From JAJYTI01 sp035302145 (lineage in GTDB: Bacteria; Bacteroidota; Bacteroidia; Flavobacteriales; Flavobacteriaceae), in assembly GCA_035302145.1 (NCBI GenBank), contig DATGSX010000068.1, positions 1 to 5,225 of the forward strand: 5,225 nt of DNA, read 5' to 3'. This document shows positions 1 through 5,225 of the stretch, piece after piece. Below the pieces are notes generated by a model. That model was not told the DNA's origin. It saw nothing but the letters and a program-made list of their open reading frames with translations, and did no database searches. A program made the position numbers and the translations under genes. Position 1 is the stretch's first letter. The number at the start of each line of letters is the position of its first letter.

Positions 1-570
1 TTTTCTAAGGAAGCTCATTTCATCGCTTTTCTAAATGAGGAAAACAAGGGCAAAAAATATTACAAAGAACATCCTATTTCACCCAGTGTTATTACAATTC
101 TAAATCAGATTCTACAGCGAAGTCCACATCCACTAGTAGCACCTTTATATTATAGAGCCAAAGCTATGGAGCTGTTGAGCTTGTACTACAATATGCCCCA
201 GGATATAGATGTAGAGCAGTGTCCGTTTTTAATAGACGAAAAGAATGTGGCTAAGATTCGTTTAGCAAAAGAAATTATTATAGAACGAATGACCGAACCG
301 CCTACGCTACAAGAGCTTGCAGATGAAATTCAATTGCCATTAAACCGATTGAAAGAAGGATTTAAACAGGTGTATGGCGATACGGTTTTTGGTTTTCTGT
401 TTGATTATAAAATGGAACGCGCAAGGCAGTTATTGGCCGAAGGCTCTCTAAACGTAAACGAAGTGGGCTTGGAAATAGGGTATAGCGCTGCTAGTCATTT
501 TATAGCGGCGTTCAGGCGAAAGTATGGCACCACGCCAAAGAGGTATGTAATGGGATTAACCAGTGCATAG
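1..570 (+). CDS. AraC-family transcriptional regulator, 5' end missing
   Basis: The frame is open from base 1 to the TAG at 568-570, so 189 residues of a longer protein are visible; the internal ATG at 166 is not the start because coding sequence continues upstream of it. The C-terminal part is a typical AraC/XylS DNA-binding domain: a first helix-turn-helix around visible residues 103-125 (LQELADEIQLPLNRLKEGFK) and a second around 151-176, followed by the family signature (GYSAASHF, then FRRKYGTTPKRY) at about 160-182. The visible N-terminal part (residues 1-95) belongs to the effector or dimerisation region and shows no motif I can assign. The overall look, with EIGYSAASHFIAAFRRKYG, recalls PchR-like AraC regulators of iron acquisition, but this is a resemblance only. 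It lies 66 bases upstream of hemH in the same direction, which suggests a role in iron or haem control. Family certain; ligand and targets unknown. Confidence 0.93.
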   Translation, partial: FSKEAHFIAFLNEENKGKKYYKEHPISPSVITILNQILQRSPHPLVAPLYYRAKAMELLSLYYNMPQDIDVEQCPFLIDEKNVAKIRLAKEIIIERMTEPPTLQELADEIQLPLNRLKEGFKQVYGDTVFGFLFDYKMERARQLLAEGSLNVNEVGLEIGYSAASHFIAAFRRKYGTTPKRYVMGLTSA

Positions 571-636
571 GACACTATTTCTCGATTTTAAAAAAAAAGA
601 TTTATTATTTTTCTAATACAATAAATTAATTCCATA

Positions 637-1674
637 ATGAAAGGCGTACTGCTAGTGAATCATGGTTCTCCCGATAGCACTAAACCAGAAGATGTAAAGA
701 GATATTTGGATGAATTTTTAATGGACCCGCGGGTTATCGATATTCCAAAAGCTTTGAGAACGTTGATAGTTCGAGGTATAATTTTAAATACACGCCCCAA
801 AAAATCGGCGGAAGCCTACAAAAAAATCTGGTGGGAAAATGGATCGCCTTTAATAGTTCTATCAGAACACTTTCGTGATAAAGTTCAAGAAAAAACTACC
901 GTTCCTGTGGCGCTAGCCATGCGCTATGGAAGTATGTCTATAGAAAATGGCTTGCAAGAACTCGCCGATCAAGGTGTAGACGATGTGCTGGTTTTTCCAT
1001 TGTATCCACACTATGCCATGTCGACCACCGAAACTGTAACAGTAAAAGCAGAAGAAGTACAAAAAGAAAAATTCCCTAACATGCAATTGCGTGTTTTACC
1101 TGCCTTCTATGATGATCCTGCCTATATACGTGTGCTTAGCAATAGTATAAAAGAAGCTTTGCAAGGAGAAGCGTACGAACATATTTTGTTTAGTTATCAC
1201 GGCGTACCCGAAAGTCATATTAAAAAAAGAGATATAACCAAAGAACATTGTAAAATTGATAAAAGCTGTTGCTACACCGATTCTTCAGCACACGAATTTT
1301 GCTATCGACACCAATGTTTAACTACCACCGAGTTGGTGGCGAAAGAATTAGGGTTGAAAAAGGGCGCTTATTCCAGTTCCTTCCAATCCCGACTGGGTAT
1401 TGACCCTTGGTTAATCCCTTTTACCGATAAAACTATAAAGGAGCTTGGAGAAAAGGGTGTGAAAAGCCTAGCGGTGATTACTCCTGCTTTTGTATGTGAC
1501 TGTTTAGAAACTCTAGAAGAGATTGCCATGGAAGGAAAAGAGTTTTTTGAAGCAGCTGGAGGAGAGAAGTTTTTAGCAATTCCATGCTTAAACGACAGAG
1601 AAGATTGGGTGGAGGAAGTCGTACGCTGGATAGAACAGGATCTTGTTGTAGATGTAAATATGGCCATAGTATAG
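637..1674 (+). CDS. hemH: Ferrochelatase (protoporphyrin/coproporphyrin type), likely [2Fe-2S]
   Basis: Ferrochelatase inserts Fe(II) into the porphyrin ring to finish haem synthesis, at the cytoplasmic face of the inner membrane. The 345 residues are the normal full length of bacterial HemH. The N-terminus (MKGVLLVNHGSPDS), the segment NTRPKKSAEAYKKIWW at 51-66 and GSPLIVLSE at 69-77 are typical. The catalytic histidine is His188 in SYHGVPESH, and the catalytic glutamate is Glu291 in CDCLETLEE, matching B. subtilis His183 and Glu264. Human His341 is replaced by Cys289, as in the E. coli-type DCLETLEE motif. Five cysteines (205, 211, 212, 222, 227) lie within 23 residues, as in ferrochelatases that bind an internal [2Fe-2S] cluster. 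Residue 9 is His where bacterial homologues I remember mostly have Leu. The ATG at 637 is preceded by an AT-rich leader without a Shine-Dalgarno, as is usual in Bacteroidota, and it puts the conserved GVLLVN at residue 3. A MATE gene follows after 31 bases. Whether the substrate is protoporphyrin or coproporphyrin cannot be proven here; protoporphyrin is more likely in this phylum. Confidence 0.98.
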   Translation: MKGVLLVNHGSPDSTKPEDVKRYLDEFLMDPRVIDIPKALRTLIVRGIILNTRPKKSAEAYKKIWWENGSPLIVLSEHFRDKVQEKTTVPVALAMRYGSMSIENGLQELADQGVDDVLVFPLYPHYAMSTTETVTVKAEEVQKEKFPNMQLRVLPAFYDDPAYIRVLSNSIKEALQGEAYEHILFSYHGVPESHIKKRDITKEHCKIDKSCCYTDSSAHEFCYRHQCLTTTELVAKELGLKKGAYSSSFQSRLGIDPWLIPFTDKTIKELGEKGVKSLAVITPAFVCDCLETLEEIAMEGKEFFEAAGGEKFLAIPCLNDREDWVEEVVRWIEQDLVVDVNMAIV

Positions 1675-1693
1675 CTAGTCAATATCTTCTTTG

Positions 1694-1701
1694 TATGTTT
1701 G
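1694..1701 (+). promoter_or_regulatory. Possible Bacteroidota -7 element before the MATE gene
   Basis: The octamer TATGTTTG is an exact match to TAnnTTTG, the -7 consensus of the Bacteroidota primary sigma factor. It sits in the 31-base gap after hemH, five bases before the ATG at 1706, so transcription from it would start at or beside the start codon and give a leaderless mRNA. No TTG (-33 box) is found at the expected 17-19 base spacing upstream, and an octamer with two free positions can occur by chance in AT-rich DNA, so this is only a candidate. Confidence 0.25.
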
Positions 1702-1705
1702 TGAA

Positions 1706-3052
1706 ATGCAAGAAAATAAGGCTTCTTATTTAGGGGAATTATCTATTTGGCGTTTGCTCTATAAGCAAGGGCTTCCCGCCTCTATTGGTATCTTGGTGCT
1801 ATCACTGAACATTGTAATAGACACCATGTTTGTCGGTAATTTCATTGGTCCAGATGCGATTGGCGCTATAAATGTAGTGTTGCCTATCGCATTTTTTATT
1901 TCGGCTTTAGGCTTGGCCATTGGAGTAGGGGGTGGATCTATAATTTCTAGAGCGTTAGGCGCAAATGATTTTAGTCTTGCAAATCGAACCTTCGGGAATC
2001 AAGTCACGCTTACCTTCTTATTAACTGCTGTTATGGCGGTATTTGGTTTGGTTTTTACCGAAACTTTGATTCCGATTTTTGGTGGAAAAGGCAGTCTATA
2101 CGGACTAGCCGAGACGTACTATAAAATTGTTCTGTACGGAGTTCCTATTCAAGGGCTAGTTATGATGGGGAACAATGTGATGCGTGCCGAAGGAAATCCG
2201 AAAAATGCCATGATAGCGATGATTATCCCATCGGTAACCAACTTACTCATGGATTACATCCTTATCGTGCATTACGACTTTGGCATGGCTGGCGCTGGTT
2301 GGGCTACGGTGTCGTCCTATATTCTATCGGTTGTTTATATAGGGTGGTACTACCTTTCAGGTACGTCTCAGGTTCGTGTACGCTGGAGGTATTTAAAACT
2401 TCGATGGAAGGTGGTTAAGGAAGTGATTGCATTGGGTACCGTTACCTTGGCCAGACAAGCTATGGTAAGTGTGACTTACTTGATGCTTAATAACATCCTG
2501 TTTTCCTTAGGTGGCGAAACCTCGGTTACCGTTTACGGAATTATCGGACGCATGCTCATGTTTGCACTCTTCCCAGTGATTGGAGTAACCCATGGGTTTT
2601 TACCCATAGCCGGATATAATTACGGAGCCAAACTTTTTGGAAGAGTAAAGGAAACCATTTGGAAAGCGATTTTAGCTGCTTGTGGATTGGGTTTACTAGT
2701 TTTCTTGTTTATCGGGTTCTATCCAGAGACGATTGTCAGTGCTTTTACGCAAGATGCTACTTTGCTTGAAAAAACCCCGAATGCCATGCGTATTGTTTTT
2801 GCTGCTACGCCCATTATTGGTATTCAGTTGATAGGTGCTGCTTATTTTCAAGCAGTTGGGAAAGCCGTTCCAGCTTTGTTATTAACACTTACAAGACAAG
2901 GATTCTTCTTTATTCCTTTGTTGTTTATTTTACCGAATTATTATGGCGAGTTGGGCGTATGGCTTTCTTTTCCGCTATCCGATCTTATCTCTACCATAGT
3001 TACAGGACTTTATATGCGAAGAGAAGTCAGAAGGAAGTTATTGGTAAAATAA
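1706..3052 (+). CDS. MATE-family efflux transporter (MepA/DinF-like)
   Basis: A 448-residue polytopic inner-membrane protein of the multidrug and toxic compound extrusion family, which exports organic cations, drugs or metabolites in exchange for Na+ or H+. It has two homologous halves of about six membrane helices each. In the N-half: GLPASIGILVLSLNIVIDTMFVG at 22-44 carrying Asn35 and Asp39, GVGGGSIISRALGA at 73-86, MRAEGNPKNAM at 159-169, and Asn179/Asp183 in helix 5. A basic cytoplasmic linker rich in Arg, Lys and Trp (about 223-238) joins the halves. The C-half holds YGIIGRMLMF at 277-286 and the family hallmark GYNYGA at 303-308. I chose the ATG at 1706; an in-frame TTG at 1691 would add only five residues (MYVCE) and has no ribosome-binding site. 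The length fits the family. It starts 31 bases after hemH and could be in the same transcript. Substrate unknown; export of a porphyrin or haem-related compound is a guess from position only. Confidence 0.95.
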   Translation: MQENKASYLGELSIWRLLYKQGLPASIGILVLSLNIVIDTMFVGNFIGPDAIGAINVVLPIAFFISALGLAIGVGGGSIISRALGANDFSLANRTFGNQVTLTFLLTAVMAVFGLVFTETLIPIFGGKGSLYGLAETYYKIVLYGVPIQGLVMMGNNVMRAEGNPKNAMIAMIIPSVTNLLMDYILIVHYDFGMAGAGWATVSSYILSVVYIGWYYLSGTSQVRVRWRYLKLRWKVVKEVIALGTVTLARQAMVSVTYLMLNNILFSLGGETSVTVYGIIGRMLMFALFPVIGVTHGFLPIAGYNYGAKLFGRVKETIWKAILAACGLGLLVFLFIGFYPETIVSAFTQDATLLEKTPNAMRIVFAATPIIGIQLIGAAYFQAVGKAVPALLLTLTRQGFFFIPLLFILPNYYGELGVWLSFPLSDLISTIVTGLYMRREVRRKLLVK

Positions 3053-3073
3053 GGATGCCTGCAAATAGGTTTT

Positions 3074-3094
3074 ATGCTAGAAACAAATGCTAGA
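3074..3094 (+). repeat. Tandem octamer ATGCTAGA, 13-base period
   Basis: ATGCTAGA occurs exactly at 3074-3081 and again at 3087-3094, separated by AACAA. Each copy contains the palindrome CTAG, a tetramer that is rare in many bacterial genomes. The spacing of 13 bases is not one helical turn. It lies 50-70 bases upstream of the kinase start, where an operator could be, but no known binding site is recognised. Confidence 0.3.
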
Positions 3095-3110
3095 TAGTGA
3101 TAATATTCCG

Positions 3111-3118
3111 TAATTTTA
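3111..3118 (+). promoter_or_regulatory. Weak -7-like element upstream of the sensor kinase
   Basis: TAATTTTA, preceded by CCG, matches TAnnTTTG at all fixed positions but the last. It lies 25 bases before the kinase ATG, which is a reasonable promoter distance, and inside the largest gap of the window (90 bases), which makes a separate kinase promoter plausible. There is no clear TTG -33 box at the usual distance. Confidence 0.25.
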
Positions 3119-3142
3119 ATACCTAATCCCTGCAATTGGTTT

Positions 3143-4606
3143 ATGGCTTTATTCCAACATTCTTTACGTACCCGCATATTTCTATCGATGATTCTGTTGA
3201 TTTTAGGAGCATCGATTATCATTGCATTGGTAACCATTTCGCAGTTTAAAAAAGAAGCACAGGAATACCATAAAGAGCGTTTGCACCACAAACAAAGCTC
3301 TATAAGAACACACTTAGAATTTATACTAAAAACCACAACTTATCCGGTAGAAACCGAAAAGCTGCCACTGATTTTTAAGGATAAAATTTTTGAGATTAAA
3401 TCTATCCATAACCAAGAGGTGTATATTTACGACCTAGAGGGAAATCCACTATTGAGTTCGAATGTTTCTCTGTTTCTAAAAGAGAATAAGATTGAAAAGA
3501 TATCCGACTCTATTTTATCTGGGTTAGCCAATAGTACCGAGCGGCATTATATCTATAAGTTTTCCGAAGAGAACCGTCGGTTTCAATCCTACTATAGTTA
3601 TTTAACCGATGCGTCTTTTAAACCCCTAGGAATTATCCGTTTGCCATATTTTGAAGATGATGGCTACTTGAAAAAAGAGCTGCGTGCTTATATAACAAAG
3701 ATGGGGATTACCTATTTGTTTTTATTGGGTATTAGCATTTGGCTCTCGTATTTTTTATCGGAATATATTACGCGATCCATTAAGGAAATCAGTAATAAAA
3801 TTCAGCGAACGCGTTTCGATAAAACCAATGAGAAGCTTTATCCAAAGAAAATAAGCCGAGAAATATCTGTTTTGGTAAATGCGTATAATGAGATGATCGA
3901 TGAGCTAGAACGCAGTGCTACTCGGTTAGCGGTAGTGGAGCGAGAAACCGCCTGGCAGGAAATGGCAAAACAAGTAGCGCATGAGATAAAAAACCCGCTT
4001 ACTCCTATGCGTCTTACCGTGCAGCAATTTAGCAACCGTTATGATCCAAACAATCCGAGCTCCGAAAAAGAAGTAAAAGAGTTTGCCGAGAGTTTGATTC
4101 AGCAAATAGATACAATGGCAGCTATTGCTACCGCCTTCTCTACCTATGCCGATTTGCCCAAGGCTAGTAAGGAAAAATTGGATATAGTAGAGGCAGTGCG
4201 ACGAAGCTTAGAGATTTTCGATAAGGATTATATTCAATTCGAAACTACCGAGCCCAAGCTATTCGCCATATTCGATAAAACACAATTGACTAGGGTTATT
4301 ACCAATTTGGTTAAAAACAGTGTTCAGTCTATAGAACACAATGAAATAACCGATCCGCTGATTCATTTATATTTAGAAAAGACAGAGAGTTTTCTACGAC
4401 TATCCATAAAGGATAATGGTGGGGGTATTGAGGAAGAGAATATGGATAAGATTTTTGAGCCAAAATTCACTACCAAAACCAGTGGAATGGGACTAGGATT
4501 GGGAATGGTAAAGAACATTGTAGAAGCCTATGATGGAGAAATGAGTTTGTACAATAATGAGATAGGTGGAGTTACTTTTCAACTTATTTTCCCGATTCCT
4601 TCGTAG
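3143..4606 (+). CDS. NtrY-like membrane sensor histidine kinase, orphan in this window
   Basis: A 487-residue histidine kinase of two-component signalling. Order: membrane helix about 11-33; extracytoplasmic sensor about 34-186; second helix about 187-207; HAMP-like linker about 207-260; HisKA dimerisation domain with H-box AKQVAHEIKNPLTPM (His280 is the phosphoacceptor); HATPase domain with N-box NLVKNSVQSI (Asn388, Asn392), G1 DNGGGI (424-429), F-box FEPKFTTK (438-445) and G2 GMGLGLG (448-454). All boxes are intact, so it should be active. The stretch RLAVVERETAWQEMAKQVAHEIKNPLTP closely follows the NtrY pattern. The roughly 150-residue sensor could be a Cache-like fold but I cannot assign it; it starts with a His-rich patch (His43, 48, 49, 57). 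The whole protein has no cysteine, so it does not sense through thiols. The ATG at 3143 gives a short basic leader before helix 1, as expected; it has no Shine-Dalgarno. No response regulator is adjacent in the window. Signal and partner unknown. Confidence 0.94.
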   Translation: MALFQHSLRTRIFLSMILLILGASIIIALVTISQFKKEAQEYHKERLHHKQSSIRTHLEFILKTTTYPVETEKLPLIFKDKIFEIKSIHNQEVYIYDLEGNPLLSSNVSLFLKENKIEKISDSILSGLANSTERHYIYKFSEENRRFQSYYSYLTDASFKPLGIIRLPYFEDDGYLKKELRAYITKMGITYLFLLGISIWLSYFLSEYITRSIKEISNKIQRTRFDKTNEKLYPKKISREISVLVNAYNEMIDELERSATRLAVVERETAWQEMAKQVAHEIKNPLTPMRLTVQQFSNRYDPNNPSSEKEVKEFAESLIQQIDTMAAIATAFSTYADLPKASKEKLDIVEAVRRSLEIFDKDYIQFETTEPKLFAIFDKTQLTRVITNLVKNSVQSIEHNEITDPLIHLYLEKTESFLRLSIKDNGGGIEEENMDKIFEPKFTTKTSGMGLGLGMVKNIVEAYDGEMSLYNNEIGGVTFQLIFPIPS

Positions 4607-4615
4607 GTTTTTGTA

Positions 4616-4634
4616 TTTTTATATATTATAAAAA
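4616..4634. repeat. AT-only inverted repeat between kinase and hydratase genes
   Basis: TTTTTATA (4616-4623) and TATAAAAA (4627-4634) form a perfect eight-base stem around the loop TAT, ten bases after the kinase stop. The stem contains no G or C and is not followed by a U-run on the plus strand, so it would be a poor intrinsic terminator. It may only mark the AT-rich leader or promoter region of the next gene. Confidence 0.3.
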
Positions 4635-4661
4635 AAGCGATAAGCACAATTAATTTAGAAT

Positions 4662-5225
4662 ATGGAATACAAGAATATTTTACAAGAACAAGAAGGTGGA
4701 ATATTGACTATTACAATAAATAGACCATCGAAACTAAACGCTCTGAACAAGGAGACCATTGAGGAGCTTGGGAAGGCTTTTGTAGCGGCAGATTTAGACG
4801 AGTCGGTAAAAGTAATCATCATGGTGGGTTCTGGCGATAAAGCTTTTGTAGCAGGGGCTGATATCAAGGAGTTCTCAAATTTTTCACCAAAGGAAGGGAA
4901 GCATCTTGCATCCCAAGGACAAAAGATTTTGTTCGATACAGTTGCAAAATTAGACACCCCAGTAATCGCTGCCATAAATGGATTTGCACTAGGAGGTGGT
5001 TTGGAATTAGCCATGGCCGCACACCTTCGTATAGCAAGTGACAACGCGAGAATGGGCTTGCCAGAAGTATCTTTAGGAGTCATTCCAGGATATGGAGGAA
5101 CTCAACGTTTACCGCAATTAGTAGGGAAAGGAATCGCCATGGAAATGATTATGACCGCTGGAATGATCAATGCTAAAAAAGCATTGCAATACGGTTTGGT
5201 GAATCATGTTACCACACAAGAGGAA
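4662..5225 (+). CDS. Enoyl-CoA hydratase (crotonase family), 3' end missing
   Basis: The first 188 of an expected roughly 260 residues are present; the frame is still open at the window edge. The family adds water to trans-2-enoyl-CoA in fatty-acid or amino-acid beta-oxidation, in the cytoplasm. Visible motifs: ITINRPSKLNALN at 17-29; KAFVAGADIKEF at 60-71, with Ala66 as one oxyanion-hole residue; INGFALGGGLELAMA at 105-119, with Gly112 as the other; and LPEVSLGVIPGYGGTQRL at 133-150. Both catalytic glutamates of the rat enzyme (Glu144, Glu164) are matched by Glu115 and Glu135, which favours a true hydratase over family members such as isomerases or dehalogenases that lack one of them. The ATG at 4662 gives the usual N-terminus (MEYKNILQEQEGGILTITIN) with an A-rich leader. 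It follows the kinase by 55 bases in the same direction. The substrate range cannot be read from the sequence, so no symbol is given. Confidence 0.95.
   Translation, partial: MEYKNILQEQEGGILTITINRPSKLNALNKETIEELGKAFVAADLDESVKVIIMVGSGDKAFVAGADIKEFSNFSPKEGKHLASQGQKILFDTVAKLDTPVIAAINGFALGGGLELAMAAHLRIASDNARMGLPEVSLGVIPGYGGTQRLPQLVGKGIAMEMIMTAGMINAKKALQYGLVNHVTTQEE

Larger units (their letters stand above)
3058..3148 (+). repeat. Imperfect direct repeat flanking the MATE-kinase gap
   Basis: CCTGCAAATAGGTTTTATG at 3058-3076 (followed by CT) resembles CCTGCAATTGGTTTATGGCT at 3129-3148, about 70 bases further on. Allowing three one-base indels and about one mismatch, the two copies align over about 20 bases. 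The second copy covers the start codon of the sensor kinase at 3143. They could be paired regulatory sites, or a trace of a small duplication of the start region; they could also be chance in a short AT-rich gap. Confidence 0.3.

Noticed and set aside
166..570. Treating the AraC regulator as a complete 134-residue protein starting at 166
   Set aside because: The same frame is open to base 1 and reads as plausible protein, and AraC regulators of this type are usually much longer; the gene is cut by the window edge.
606..613. TATTTTTC as a -7 box for hemH
   Set aside because: It lacks the last consensus base and a -33 TTG at the expected spacing, in a stretch so AT-rich that such matches are expected by chance.
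1368..1682. Open frame on the minus strand across the end of hemH
   Set aside because: It is antisense to the conserved C-terminal part of ferrochelatase, and its Ser/Thr-rich translation shows no family features.
3055..3093. Short open frame of 12 codons (MPANRFYARNKC) after the MATE stop
   Set aside because: Very short, no ribosome-binding site, no known leader-peptide pattern; chance is the simplest explanation.
3010..3336. Open frame on the minus strand across the MATE-kinase gap
   Set aside because: It overlaps the ends of two well-supported genes and has no recognisable domain.
4655..5083. Long minus-strand open frame over the hydratase gene
   Set aside because: It is the antisense shadow of a strongly conserved crotonase-fold sequence; the plus-strand frame carries all catalytic motifs.

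Overview
The window reads as ordinary chromosomal DNA of a Bacteroidota bacterium, most likely a flavobacterium. This is inferred from moderately low GC, the absence of clear Shine-Dalgarno sequences before any start, strong protein-level resemblance of the ferrochelatase to the flavobacterial type, and short TAnnTTTG-like elements (the Bacteroidota -7 box) in or near gene gaps. Genus and species cannot be named from what is visible.

All five genes lie on the plus strand with short gaps (66, 31, 90 and 55 bases) and no convincing GC-rich terminator between them. From left to right they are: the C-terminal 189 residues of an AraC-family transcription regulator (1-570, cut by the window edge); hemH, ferrochelatase, the last step of protohaem synthesis (637-1674); a MATE-family multidrug/metabolite efflux pump (1706-3052); a membrane-bound NtrY-like sensor histidine kinase without a response regulator beside it (3143-4606); and the first 188 residues of an enoyl-CoA hydratase of the crotonase family (4662-5225, cut by the window edge). 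There is no gene-free stretch over 300 bases, and I see no RNA gene, CRISPR array, insertion sequence or prophage.

The AraC regulator and hemH form a plausible regulator-target pair for iron/haem control, and the MATE gene is close enough to hemH to be co-transcribed. The kinase and the hydratase have no obvious functional tie to haem and may be separate units. I see no new multi-gene system. The points most worth a second look are inside hemH: a five-cysteine segment expected to hold a [2Fe-2S] cluster, and a histidine at the position that corresponds to B. subtilis Tyr13 / human Met76, which has been linked to metal preference.
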